Both the position numbers and the translations under genes were made by a program. Positions 24,079-33,635 of a stretch of DNA of 38,836 nt are shown here, piece after piece (the stretch's first letter is position 1; each line of letters opens with the position of its first letter). The stretch covers positions 1 to 38,836 of the forward strand of contig DASXZO010000120.1 of the NCBI GenBank assembly GCA_036501845.1, in the 5' to 3' direction. The stretch comes from JBBREP01 sp036501845 (lineage in GTDB: Bacteria; Actinomycetota; Acidimicrobiia; IMCC26256; PALSA-610). The notes beneath the pieces were generated by a model that was not told where the DNA came from, made no database searches, and saw only the letters and a list, made by a program, of their open reading frames with translations.

Positions 24079-25302
24079 ATGAACCCCGGCGCGTTCCTGC
24101 ATCCGTACGCCAAACCCACTCGGAGCGACGACCAGTTCCGCTGCATCGTGCGCGGGCAAGGTGCGCGTGTGTGGGACCGCGACGGCAACGAGTACATCGA
24201 CGGCATGGGCTCGCTCTGGTACGCCAACGCCGGCTACGGGCGCGCCGAGATCACCGACGCAGTCGTCGCGCAGATGGGCAAGATCGCGGCCTTCCACTGC
24301 TTCGAGCCGTTCTCGAACGAACCGGCCGAGGCAGTGGCGGAGCGCATCGCGTCGGTCGCACCGATGCGCGACGCCCGCGTGTTCCTCACGTCGTCGGGCT
24401 CGGAGGCGGTCGACTCGGTGATGAAGCTGGCGCGCGTCGCGCACGTGCGCGCCGGCCAGCCCGAGCGCACGCTGATCCTGAGCAGGGGCCGCGCCTACCA
24501 CGGCGTCACCTACGGCGGCCTCACCGCGCAGGGCCTACCGGCAAACCAGGAGGGCTTCGGGCCGTTCGTCGGTGACGTACAGGTGCTCCCACCCGATGAT
24601 CTCGAAGCGATGGCCAAGGTGATGGCCGAACAGGGCGAGCGCGTCGCCGCGATCATCACCGAACCGGTGCAGGGCGCGAGTGGTGTGTATCCGCCCACCG
24701 AGGGCTACCTCGCCGGCCTGCGGCGGCTCGCCGACCAGCACGGCGCGTTCCTCATCTTCGACGAGGTGATCTGCGGGTTCGGCCGGCTCGGGAGCTGGTT
24801 CGGCGCCCAACACTTCGGCGTGGTTCCCGACCTCATCACCTTCGCCAAGGCCGTCACATCGGGCTACGTGCCCCTCGGTGGTGTGATCGTCGGCCCGTCG
24901 GTGCGCGCGTCGCTCGAATCCGACGCCGACTGGATGCTGCGCCACGGTCACACCTATTCCGGACACCCCACTGCGTGCGCGGCGGCACTTGCGAACCTCG
25001 ACGTGCTCGTGGCCGACGACCTCCTCGCGCGAGCGGACCACATCGGCCATCGCCTGTTCGACGGATTCGACGCCCTTGCGCGCGACGGTCTGCTTGCCTC
25101 GACGCGCCACGAAGTGGCCGTCGGAGCGATCGTGACGCCCGACGACGTCGGCGCGTTCGCGGTGCGCGACCAACTCCTCGACCAAGGCGTGATCACGCGT
25201 GCCGTCAACGCCACGACGCTCACGTGGTGTCCCCCGCTCGTGATCACCGACGCCGAGATCGACCGCGTCGTCGACACGGTGGCCAAAGCACTCCAGCGTT
25301 AG
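24079..25302 (+). CDS. Class III PLP-dependent aminotransferase
   Basis: Pyridoxal-phosphate aminotransferase of 407 aa. It shows FLHPYAKPTRSDDQF, YIDGMGSLWYANAGYGR, LTSSGSEAVDSVMKLAR, the PLP Asp in LIFDEVICGFGRLG and the Schiff-base Lys in ITFAKAVTSGYVPLGG, with HGHTYSGHPTACAAALANLDV. These are omega-aminotransferase (beta-alanine/pyruvate, putrescine or related) hallmarks. The amino donor cannot be deduced. The C terminus is compact. Its stop overlaps, tail to tail by 4 bp, the stop of the minus-strand gene at 25299. Confidence 0.95.
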   Translation: MNPGAFLHPYAKPTRSDDQFRCIVRGQGARVWDRDGNEYIDGMGSLWYANAGYGRAEITDAVVAQMGKIAAFHCFEPFSNEPAEAVAERIASVAPMRDARVFLTSSGSEAVDSVMKLARVAHVRAGQPERTLILSRGRAYHGVTYGGLTAQGLPANQEGFGPFVGDVQVLPPDDLEAMAKVMAEQGERVAAIITEPVQGASGVYPPTEGYLAGLRRLADQHGAFLIFDEVICGFGRLGSWFGAQHFGVVPDLITFAKAVTSGYVPLGGVIVGPSVRASLESDADWMLRHGHTYSGHPTACAAALANLDVLVADDLLARADHIGHRLFDGFDALARDGLLASTRHEVAVGAIVTPDDVGAFAVRDQLLDQGVITRAVNATTLTWCPPLVITDAEIDRVVDTVAKALQR

Positions 25303-26129
25303 CGGCGGCGCGGCGGCGGGCGACGGTTCTGTCCGCTCTTCGCGGTCGATTTCGCCGCGGGGCGCGCGGCCGGTCGCGCGGGCGGGCGGCCCGGGCGGAG
25401 TAAACGCAGCAGGAACCATCCGGCGCCGCCCACGAGCACGATGCCCACGAGCACGCCGACGATCACAGTGACGATCGACGTGCCGCCTCCACCACCGCTG
25501 CTCGCGGTGGCGCGATGCGTGGTGCCCGCGAGGAAGATGCCGGTGTCGCGCGACTGCGCGCCGATCGTGTTCGGTTGGCTCGTGGGCGCCGGGCCGGCGA
25601 CGCGGTTCCAGCTCTTGCCGTCGGGCGAGAAGTACACGCCGCGGTTCCCCGGCAGCGGCACGCTCAGCACGATGCTCGCGCTCGACGCGAACGAGCTGAG
25701 CGGCACGTTGTCCGGGTTGTAGACGACCGTCATCCGGTACGCGTTGCCGTCGGCACGCACACCGCCCGGTAACGCAGACAGCGTCGCGGGGTCGAGCGGC
25801 GTGATCGTCATCAGCGCGCTTGGCGAGCCCGATCGCGCCGGGATCCCACCGGCATTGACGGTCACGATGAACTGCGTGTCCTGGCTCGAGACGGCTGCCG
25901 TCTTGTTGCCCTTCGCCCCCACGGCGATGGTCTCGGTGACCGGCTTCGGTGTGACGTTGCCGGTCTTGAACACCGCCGGCGGGTTCACCCATTGGTAGTT
26001 CGGGGCGGGCCCGACGCCTTCGTAGAGCGGCAGCACTGCACGCCCGCTCACCTGCGAGGTCACAATCGCGACCGCCAGGTATCCGCACGCAAGCAGCGCG
26101 CCGGCAACGACTGTGGCGCGTGTCCTCAC
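25299..26129 (-). CDS. Two-pass membrane protein with extracytoplasmic beta domain and Arg-rich tail
   Basis: Membrane protein of 276 aa, not recognised. A helix (TVVAGALLACGYLAVAIV) anchors the N terminus, followed by an extracytoplasmic region of about 180 residues rich in beta-strand patterns, with YQWVNPPAVF, ITPLDPATLSALPGGV and VYFSPDGKSWNRVAG. A Gly/Ser linker leads to a second helix (IVTVIVGVLVGIVLVGGAGWFLL) and a cytoplasmic Pro/Arg/Ala-rich tail ending RRPPPRRR. The GTG start overlaps the binding protein's stop by 4 bp (GTGA). It is the last gene of a four-gene envelope operon, and could be a sensor or a structural surface protein. Confidence 0.82.
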   Translation of the reverse strand: MRTRATVVAGALLACGYLAVAIVTSQVSGRAVLPLYEGVGPAPNYQWVNPPAVFKTGNVTPKPVTETIAVGAKGNKTAAVSSQDTQFIVTVNAGGIPARSGSPSALMTITPLDPATLSALPGGVRADGNAYRMTVVYNPDNVPLSSFASSASIVLSVPLPGNRGVYFSPDGKSWNRVAGPAPTSQPNTIGAQSRDTGIFLAGTTHRATASSGGGGGTSIVTVIVGVLVGIVLVGGAGWFLLRLLRPGRPPARPAARPAAKSTAKSGQNRRPPPRRR

Positions 26130-27409
26130 GCGGCGACGCGCAGATCGGCGATCGTGTGCGTGGCGTAACTCGGCGGGTACACGACGGCCGGGGTGACCGG
26201 CGCGACCCATTGCCAGATCACACTCTCGGCGCGCACGTTGTCGCCGGCGTCGCTGGCCGAATCAGGCGCCAGGTCGTAGCCGCCACCGTTCGGCAATGAG
26301 TTGGGCGCGAGGTGCACGGTGTGCGCGGCACGTGCGATGTCGGCGACTGATAGCGAATGGGCGGCGGGCAGCACGTGCCCGAGCACTACGAGCGTGTTCG
26401 AGAAACCCGACAACGCGTACGAGCTCATCGCGGCGTTGTACTTCGTCGCGTACTGCGTCGACGCCCACTCGAGCTGCGTGCGCGCCTCGGGCTGCAGTGC
26501 CGCCTCGCGCACGTGATCGGCATCGGGTTTATCCGAGGCGAACACGCCGACGGCGCCGGCACCCAGCATCTGGCCGAACTGTGGGGTGCAGTAGCTCGAA
26601 CTCGTGCCGATGGCGACCTTCAGCGGCACGTGCAAGTGTGCCAGCGCGCGCTGCACCGCGACGCCATCGTCGATGTAGGCCGATGCGAACAACACGTCGG
26701 TATGCGCGGCCGCAACCTTCTTGGCCACCGCCGTCGGGTCGAAATGGTTCGGGTCGTACCCGATCGCGGCGGCGAGTGTGAGACCGGCCTTGTGGATCTC
26801 GGCGATCGCACCGGCGCCCACCGATCGGCCGTAGGCATCGTCGACGTACGTGACCGTGTAGCGGAGGTTCTTCTGCAACTTGCGTTGCGGCGTGAGCACC
26901 GAACTCACGAAATGAATCGCGGCGTGACCGAGCGTGGCGCCGCTCGGCGCGAGCCGGAAGAAGTTCGTGCCCGTGGCCACACCCTTTGGCAGCATGCCCA
27001 CGGCGCCGGTCTCCCAGAAGCTCATGTGCAACTGGGTGGCCTCTTCGGCCGCGACGGCCGACACCTCGCTGCTGTGGCTTCCGAGCACCGCGACCACGTG
27101 GTGCGACGCCAAGTCCGACATCGCCTCCGGCACGGCTTCAGGTCGCGACACCGATTCGGTCACGAGGTGCACGTCGCGCCCGTTGATTCCGCCGTGCGCG
27201 TTCACCCAGTCGACGGCGAGCTCCACACCGTGCAGCTCCTGAGTACCGCCCGCGCCCTGATCGCCCTGCGTGGGATAGAGCGCGCCGATCACCACGTCGC
27301 CGGCGCCCGCGGCAGTGCCGCTGCACGCGGCAAGCCCCGACGCGCCGAGCACGGCCACGAGCACCGCAGCCATCGAACGGAGAGCACGGCGCGAGGCCAG
27401 GTTGGTCAT
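26126..27409 (-). CDS. Solute-binding lipoprotein, Leu/Ile/Val type (orphan)
   Basis: Type I periplasmic-binding-fold lipoprotein of 427 aa. A signal peptide ends in a lipobox, LAACSG, so Cys is lipidated. Then VVIGALYPTQGDQGAGGTQELHGVELAVDWVNAHGGINGRDVHLV is the classical start of the branched-chain amino acid-binding-like domain, with VVAVLGSHSS and YVDDAYGRSVGAGAIAEI later. These proteins deliver solutes to ABC importers, but no permease or ATPase is nearby, so it may serve a distant transporter or act as a ligand sensor. It starts 4 bp after the CPBP protease stop. Confidence 0.92.
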   Translation of the reverse strand: MTNLASRRALRSMAAVLVAVLGASGLAACSGTAAGAGDVVIGALYPTQGDQGAGGTQELHGVELAVDWVNAHGGINGRDVHLVTESVSRPEAVPEAMSDLASHHVVAVLGSHSSEVSAVAAEEATQLHMSFWETGAVGMLPKGVATGTNFFRLAPSGATLGHAAIHFVSSVLTPQRKLQKNLRYTVTYVDDAYGRSVGAGAIAEIHKAGLTLAAAIGYDPNHFDPTAVAKKVAAAHTDVLFASAYIDDGVAVQRALAHLHVPLKVAIGTSSSYCTPQFGQMLGAGAVGVFASDKPDADHVREAALQPEARTQLEWASTQYATKYNAAMSSYALSGFSNTLVVLGHVLPAAHSLSVADIARAAHTVHLAPNSLPNGGGYDLAPDSASDAGDNVRAESVIWQWVAPVTPAVVYPPSYATHTIADLRVAA

Positions 27410-27413
27410 GCGT

Positions 27414-28046
27414 TCACCACACCACGAGGAGGTTGGCGACCACGTGTGTGATCGCGGGCGAGATCCAAGTGCCCGAGGCTTCGCGCTGCCAGCCGAACAG
27501 CAGTCCCACTGCGAAGTCAAGCGGCAGCACCCACGCGCCATACGTGGTGAGGTGCACCACGGCGAACGCGGCGGCACTTCCCACGATGGCGAGCGTGGCG
27601 CCGTAGGGGCGTAACAGGCCGAACAGCAGCCGGCGGAAGAACGCTTCTTCGGCGACGGCTGCCACGATGTCGAGGAACACGTAACGGCCTGCGAGAGGCG
27701 CGGTGTGGGCGTGGCCCACGACGAGTTGCGCGCCGCACACCGCCACAACACCGATCGCGGTCACGGCAACCGCGCGCGCGGCCGCCGGCTTCGGCGTGGT
27801 CGTCGTGCGCTGGTCGACGTCGCCGACCGCACCGTCCACCACGCCGGCGACCGGCATCGTGAGGCCGAGGGCGAGCAGGCCGCCGAACAACACCGCGAGC
27901 ACGAGTGGCGCGTCGGCCAGCGCGATGAGTGTGGGACGCGACCAGAGCGCGACCACACCGACGAGCAATGCGCCCAGAATCACTGCCTGCTCGGAGCGCG
28001 ATGAATACGGCCTGCTCCCGGCGCGCGCCGCGACGCGCGCCGTCAC
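27414..28046 (-). CDS. CPBP-family intramembrane metalloprotease
   Basis: Integral membrane protein of about 210 aa in the CPBP/Abi (Rce1-like) family. Motif 1 is EEAFFRRLLFG in VAAVAEEAFFRRLLFGLL (Glu-Glu-x3-Arg), motif 2 has the His in AFAVVHLTTYG, and motif 3 the His and Asn in PAITHVVANLLV. About seven hydrophobic segments occur, e.g. AVILGALLVGVVALW and LVLAVLFGGLLALGLTM. Members cleave or handle prenylated or secreted peptides; some give immunity to bacteriocins. The GTG start overlaps the lipoprotein's stop (GTGA), so it is coupled to that gene. Confidence 0.92.
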   Translation of the reverse strand: MTARVAARAGSRPYSSRSEQAVILGALLVGVVALWSRPTLIALADAPLVLAVLFGGLLALGLTMPVAGVVDGAVGDVDQRTTTTPKPAAARAVAVTAIGVVAVCGAQLVVGHAHTAPLAGRYVFLDIVAAVAEEAFFRRLLFGLLRPYGATLAIVGSAAAFAVVHLTTYGAWVLPLDFAVGLLFGWQREASGTWISPAITHVVANLLVVW

Positions 28047-28465
28047 TTCTTCACCGTGATCACGAAGCGCTGCAACACGTCCTGCGGGTTCGCGAACGGG
28101 ATGTGGTTGGCGGCAACGAACTCGGCGCTGAGCGTGTGGAGGCCCGGCGTGAGATTGCCGACGGTCTGCGTGGTGCCGTAGAGCATCGACACGATGCGGC
28201 CGTCGACCGACACGTGGATGTGGCCCTCGTCGCCGCGCAGTGTGGTGACCGACGGCCCCACCACCTTGCCGCCGATGATCTTGAACTGCAGGCGCACCGA
28301 CGTGCCCACCACCGCATTCGGCTGAGGCTGCAGCACGATCAAACGCGCGTGCGTGACCGGCTGCGTCGCGGCCTTCGACGACGAGGAGCTGCACGCCCCC
28401 AAACCCACGGCAAGTGCGGCTGCGAGCACCAGGGACACGAGTATGTGGCGAGGTGCAGCGGGCAC
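28043..28465 (-). CDS. Lipoprotein with DUF4399-like domain
   Basis: Exported lipoprotein of 140 aa. It opens with a hydrophobic signal and a lipobox GLGACSSS. The mature region has LRGDEGHIHVSVDGRIV and TVGNLTPGLHTLSAEFVAANHIPF, which resembles DUF4399-type and CHRD-like domains (HIH...DG, L.PG.HTL). The histidines could bind metal. The ending FVITVKK is beta. First gene of the envelope operon. GTG start 28465; a -10-like TACACT (28478-28473) ends 7 nt upstream, so leaderless translation is likely. It is only 24 bp from the divergent start at 28490. Confidence 0.8.
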   Translation of the reverse strand: MPAAPRHILVSLVLAAALAVGLGACSSSSSKAATQPVTHARLIVLQPQPNAVVGTSVRLQFKIIGGKVVGPSVTTLRGDEGHIHVSVDGRIVSMLYGTTQTVGNLTPGLHTLSAEFVAANHIPFANPQDVLQRFVITVKK

Positions 28466-28472
28466 TGTTCGG

Positions 28473-28480
28473 AGTGTAGA
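28473..28480. promoter_or_regulatory. Overlapping divergent -10 elements
   Basis: TACACT on the minus strand (28478-28473) and TGTAGA on the plus strand (28475-28480) share bases. They sit 7 nt and 9 nt from the starts at 28465 and 28490. No good -35 is seen for either. Confidence 0.4.
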
Positions 28481-28489
28481 CAGACGTCG

Positions 28490-28891
28490 ATGGTGGACTC
28501 TGTCGCGGACGAACTCGCAGTGCGCAACCTCGTGGCCCGCTTGTCACGCAATGCCGACATCGGCGACATCGACACCTACATGTCGTCGTTCGCGGCCGAC
28601 GCAGAGTGGAACATGCCGGGCTCGCCCACGCGCGGCGCCGACGCGATCCGGGCCGGGCTGATCGAGCGCCGGGCCACCGGAGCCGTCGGTCCGGGCTCGA
28701 ACACGCGCCACATGGTGTCGACCGTGACCGTCGATATCGACGGCGACACGGCCACGAGCGAGTCGTACTTCCAGTACTTGAGCGACACCACCACGAACCC
28801 CACGCTGCGCCTCGTGGGCTTCTACCGCGACATCTTCGTGCGCACCAGCGACGGCTGGCGGCTGTCGAAGCGCGACATCACCTTCGGCTGA
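28490..28891 (+). CDS. SnoaL-like / nuclear transport factor 2-fold protein
   Basis: Small cone-shaped alpha+beta barrel protein of 133 aa. Features are an N-terminal helix pair VADELAVRNLVARLSRNADIGDIDTYMSSFAADAEW, then GADAIRAGLIERRA, HMVSTVTVDIDGDTATSESYFQYL and GFYRDIFVRTSDGWRLSKRDIT. These match the SnoaL_4-type domain of dehydratases, hydroxylases and isomerases in ring-modifying pathways. The function is not fixed; an accessory enzyme in catabolism is plausible. It starts 24 bp from the divergent lipoprotein gene and is followed by a strong hairpin. Confidence 0.88.
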   Translation: MVDSVADELAVRNLVARLSRNADIGDIDTYMSSFAADAEWNMPGSPTRGADAIRAGLIERRATGAVGPGSNTRHMVSTVTVDIDGDTATSESYFQYLSDTTTNPTLRLVGFYRDIFVRTSDGWRLSKRDITFG

Positions 28892-28895
28892 CCGG

Positions 28896-28939
28896 GTGGT
28901 CCCACAAACAATGGACTTGTCCACTGTGTGTGGGACCAC
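28896..28939. terminator. Long stem-loop between convergent genes
   Basis: GTGGTCCCACA (28896-28906) pairs with TGTGGGACCAC (28929-28939). The stem continues inward through 28916/28919 with two mismatches, leaving a TT loop. It lies between the stops at 28891 and 28950 and can end both genes. No U-tract. Confidence 0.75.
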
Positions 28940-28949
28940 GAGCGCGCGC

Positions 28950-30395
<1,446 letters not shown>

Positions 30396-30441
30396 CGCGG
30401 TTGCCTCCGAGGGCCGTGACACATCGATCTCGAGTGGCTCC

Positions 30442-30460
30442 AGCGTAGGCCGCGTACGAT
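30442..30460. promoter_or_regulatory. Divergent -10-like hexamers for ALDH and PPK2
   Basis: TACGCT on the minus strand (30447-30442) and TACGAT on the plus strand (30455-30460) lie 7 bp apart. The former leaves a leader containing the GGAGG of the aldehyde dehydrogenase; the latter is 9 nt from the PPK2 ATG. No clear -35 is seen. Confidence 0.4.
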
Positions 30461-30469
30461 CCGGCGAGC

Positions 30470-31312
30470 ATGGCGAAGACGGAAATCCATACCGGAAACC
30501 AGACCGGGAAAGCGGACGGCGGCCCGGCGAAGAAGCCCAAGAAGCTCACCTCCACCGACTACCACCACCATCTCGAGCACCTGCAGCGCGAGCTCGTGAA
30601 ATTGCAGGCCTGGGTGCAACAGGAGGGCCTGAAGCTCTGCGTGCTGTTCGAAGGGCGTGACGCGGCCGGCAAGGGCGGCACGATCAAGCGGATCGTGGAA
30701 CGCACCAACCCCCGAGTGGTGCGCGTCGCCGCGCTCGGAGTTCCCACCGATCGCGAGAAGAGCCAGTGGTACTTCCAGCGCTACGTCGAGCGGCTCCCCG
30801 CCGGCGGTGAGATCGTGCTGTTCGACCGCTCTTGGTACAACCGCGCCGGCGTCGAGCGGGTGATGGGCTTCTGCACCGACGACGAATATCGCGAGTTCCT
30901 GCGCGCGTGCCCGCAGTTCGAAGAGATGCTGCTGCGTTCAGGCATCGTGCTCGTGAAGTACTGGTTCTCGGTGAGCGACGAGGAACAAGAACGCCGCTTC
31001 CAGGATCGCATCGACAACCCCGAAAAGCGTTGGAAGCTCAGCCCCATGGACCTCCAGGCGCGCGCTCGCTGGTCCGACTACTCGCGCGCCAAAGACGACA
31101 TGTTCCGCTCCACCGACACGAAGCTCTCGCCGTGGTGGGTGGTCGAGGCCGACGACAAGCGCAAGGCGCGCCTCAACTGCATCCATCATCTGGTGTCGCA
31201 GATCCCGTACGAGGACGTGACGTCGACGCCGATGCACGTGCCCGCCCGCGGACCCGACAACTACGAACGTCCGCCGATCGCGGAGCAGACGTTCGTGCCC
31301 GAGGTGTACTGA
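30470..31312 (+). CDS. ppk2: Polyphosphate kinase 2 (class I)
   Basis: Uses polyphosphate to phosphorylate nucleoside diphosphates (ADP or GDP) or runs in reverse; 280 aa. After a Lys-rich N-terminal tail come Walker A GRDAAGKGG (about residues 62-70), TIKRIVERTNPRVVRVAALG, Walker B DRSWYNRAGVERVMGF (Asp about 119) and KYWFSVSDEEQERRFQDR, then WKLSPMDLQARARW and the ending TFVPEVY. One-domain length and motifs place it in the one-domain PPK2 class I. It is followed 17 bp later by a methyltransferase gene, an apparent operon. Confidence 0.95.
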   Translation: MAKTEIHTGNQTGKADGGPAKKPKKLTSTDYHHHLEHLQRELVKLQAWVQQEGLKLCVLFEGRDAAGKGGTIKRIVERTNPRVVRVAALGVPTDREKSQWYFQRYVERLPAGGEIVLFDRSWYNRAGVERVMGFCTDDEYREFLRACPQFEEMLLRSGIVLVKYWFSVSDEEQERRFQDRIDNPEKRWKLSPMDLQARARWSDYSRAKDDMFRSTDTKLSPWWVVEADDKRKARLNCIHHLVSQIPYEDVTSTPMHVPARGPDNYERPPIAEQTFVPEVY

Positions 31313-31329
31313 CGACAGAGGAGAACGTC

Positions 31330-32148
31330 ATGAGCCATTCCGGTGTGCCGACGGCCGACCTTCCCGACGACGAGAAGGCGAAACGATCGGGCAGCTTCGG
31401 CGAAGTCGCATCGCTGTACGAGCGCTACCGGCCCGGTCCGCCGATCGCGGCCGTCGAGTGGATGCTGCCCGAGGGATGCGCCAGCGTGGCCGACCTCGGC
31501 GCCGGTACGGGTGCACTCACCCGGCTGCTCGTCGACCGGGTGGGCGAAGTGATCGCGGTAGAGCCCGACGACCGCATGCGCGAGGTGCTGGGCGAACAGG
31601 TGCCGGGGGCGCGGCCTGTCGCCGGGCGCGGCGACGCGATGCCGCTGCCCGACAATTCGGTGAACGCCGTGCTCGCATCGTCGTCGTGGCACTGGATGGA
31701 CGTGGTGCCCACGCTCCACGAGGTGGCGCGCGTGCTCACGCCGGGCGGCACGCTCGGCGCGGTGTGGTCAGGCCCCGATCCCGATGCTGCGTTCATGGCC
31801 CAGGCCCGCGCCATGATGGCTCCGGGCGCGGCGGCCAGCCAGGGTGCGCTCGCCGCCGCGGTTGCCGACGAGTCCAACCGGCCACCGAGCGGCTTGATCA
31901 TCCCCGACGGCCTGCCGTTCGATCCACCCGAGGAGGAGACGTTCCGCTTCGACGTGGCGCTCACGGCCGACGACATCATCGGCTTGCTCGCCACATTCAG
32001 TTGGATCATCACGCTGAGCGAGGAGCAGCGCGAGAAGATCTACGCCGACGCGCGCCGGCTGATGCGCGAGTTCCTCGGTTTGGAAGGTGACGCGACCACC
32101 GACGTCGGTTTCCGTGCCGACACCTACCGCACGCGTTGCCGCGCGTGA
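31330..32148 (+). CDS. Class I SAM-dependent methyltransferase
   Basis: Rossmann-fold methyltransferase of 272 aa. FGEVASLYERYRPGPP opens it, motif I is VADLGAGTGALTRLL, the acidic end of beta 2 is VIAVEPDDRM, motif II RGDAMPLPDNSVNAVLAS and WHWMDVVPTLHEVARVLTPGG follow. This resembles the UbiE/Methyltransf_11 group; its SSSWHWMD and YERYRPGPP occur in actinobacterial small-molecule methyltransferases. Substrate unknown. GAGGAG precedes ATG 31330, 17 bp after PPK2. The last 25 bp overlap, tail to tail, the FAD monooxygenase gene on the other strand. Confidence 0.92.
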   Translation: MSHSGVPTADLPDDEKAKRSGSFGEVASLYERYRPGPPIAAVEWMLPEGCASVADLGAGTGALTRLLVDRVGEVIAVEPDDRMREVLGEQVPGARPVAGRGDAMPLPDNSVNAVLASSSWHWMDVVPTLHEVARVLTPGGTLGAVWSGPDPDAAFMAQARAMMAPGAAASQGALAAAVADESNRPPSGLIIPDGLPFDPPEEETFRFDVALTADDIIGLLATFSWIITLSEEQREKIYADARRLMREFLGLEGDATTDVGFRADTYRTRCRA

Positions 32149-33635
32149 ACCGGCACGGCTGATTCCAGCACCGCTTGCGCGGCCTGCGTGAGTGGCGCGA
32201 GGTCGCCGCGAGCGAATACATACCTGTCGGGGCGCACGACTATGGCGTCGGCACTGCCGAGGAGTGCGCCCACTTCCGGCGTGCTGCGCGCATCGAAGAG
32301 CGCGGCGCGGTGGGCCCACCAGAGTCGATCATGGTCGCCGGCCGCCATCGGCTCGGCCGTCGCCACGAGGAATCGCGGTCCTACGAGATCGTCGAGCCGT
32401 CGCCCGTCTACCAACGGCTGCGCGGCCAGCGCGCCTCCTCCGGGCCCGATTGCCGGCCCGGGAGTGAGTGGGTTCAGCGGTGGCGGCTCGGTCGGCGCCG
32501 CGTCGTTGTCGTGCGGCGCGGCGAGCAGGTCGGCATCGCGGGCGGCAGCGACGGCGGCGTCTGTGGTGCAGATGATGCGGCCGAAGCCCACCGCTTGCTC
32601 GACGATCGTGCGCACGTGCGGTTCGCGTTCTGATTGGTACGTGTCGAGCAGGGCATCGGGCGCGCCGTCGTGCAGCACCGCAGCGAGTTTCCAACTGAGG
32701 TTCGCGGCGTCGCGCATCCCCGAGCACATTCCTTGCCCGAGGAACGGCGGCATCTGGTGCGCGGCGTCGCCGGCGAGAAACACGCGTCCCGATCGCCACC
32801 GCTCGGCCACGAGGCCATGGAACGTGTACACCGCCGAGCGCTCCACGTCGACTGCTCCCGGGTCGATCCACGCAGCCATCAGCTCGCGTGCCCGATCGGG
32901 CTGCTGCATGGCGTCGGGATCCTCGCCGTCGAGCAACATGAATTCGAAGCGGAAGCGCGGCCACGGCATCGGCACGAGCGTGTGGGGCCGCGCCGGATCG
33001 CACACCTGGAGCGCACGGTCCGGCAAACCCGGAACCTGCTCGCGCAGCACCACATCGATCACGAGCCACGGCTCTTCGAACTCCAGGTCGTGCACGCCCG
33101 AGCCGATCGCGCGCCGCACCATCGAACGGGCGCCGTCGCAACCCACCGCGTAACGCGCCGCCACGGTCGAACCGTCGTCAAGCGTTGCGCGCACCGCGTC
33201 GTCTCCCGCGTCGAGGGCAGCAACGCCGGCGCCGAGGCGCACATCGGCATCGGTGCCCGCGACGGCGCGCCGGATCGCACCCTCGAATCCCGGTTGGTGG
33301 AACAACACCGAGGCCGGCCATCCGGTGGGCGCAAGACCGCGCGACTGGAACCGCAGCAGCACTTCACGCGACGCGCTGAGGAAGTCCATGCCCTCGTTCA
33401 CCCGCATCGCCGTGACGATCTCGTCGGCACAACCGAGTTGTTGGAGGATTCGCAGGATCTCGTGATCGCAGTGCGCGGCCCGAGGCAGCGGGTAGAGCTC
33501 GGTGCTCGGATCGACGGCGACCACCGACAGGCCATAGCCCGCGGCGAGGCCGGTGAGCGTGGCGCCGACCGGCCCGAAGCCGATCACGAGCACGTCGGCG
33601 GGTTCAGCGACCGCGCCGCGCGGCCCTTCGCTCAT
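32124..33635 (-). CDS. FAD-dependent aromatic-ring monooxygenase (MhpA-like)
   Basis: Class A flavoprotein hydroxylase of 503 aa. The FAD motif is VLVIGFGPVGATLTGLA (GxGxxG about residues 19-24), the second site AVGCDGARSMVRRAI (DG motif), and GDAAHQMPPFLGQGMCSGMRDAANLSWKL (GD motif). It resembles 3-(3-hydroxyphenyl)propionate hydroxylase and related phenol hydroxylases, which insert one oxygen ortho to a phenol. It is the last gene of the TetR operon, coupled to the VOC gene by ATGA. A C-terminal thioredoxin-like domain is present at about residues 410-500. The next steps of an ortho-hydroxylation plus meta-cleavage route are encoded just upstream. Confidence 0.93.
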   Translation of the reverse strand: MSEGPRGAVAEPADVLVIGFGPVGATLTGLAAGYGLSVVAVDPSTELYPLPRAAHCDHEILRILQQLGCADEIVTAMRVNEGMDFLSASREVLLRFQSRGLAPTGWPASVLFHQPGFEGAIRRAVAGTDADVRLGAGVAALDAGDDAVRATLDDGSTVAARYAVGCDGARSMVRRAIGSGVHDLEFEEPWLVIDVVLREQVPGLPDRALQVCDPARPHTLVPMPWPRFRFEFMLLDGEDPDAMQQPDRARELMAAWIDPGAVDVERSAVYTFHGLVAERWRSGRVFLAGDAAHQMPPFLGQGMCSGMRDAANLSWKLAAVLHDGAPDALLDTYQSEREPHVRTIVEQAVGFGRIICTTDAAVAAARDADLLAAPHDNDAAPTEPPPLNPLTPGPAIGPGGGALAAQPLVDGRRLDDLVGPRFLVATAEPMAAGDHDRLWWAHRAALFDARSTPEVGALLGSADAIVVRPDRYVFARGDLAPLTQAAQAVLESAVPVHARQRVR

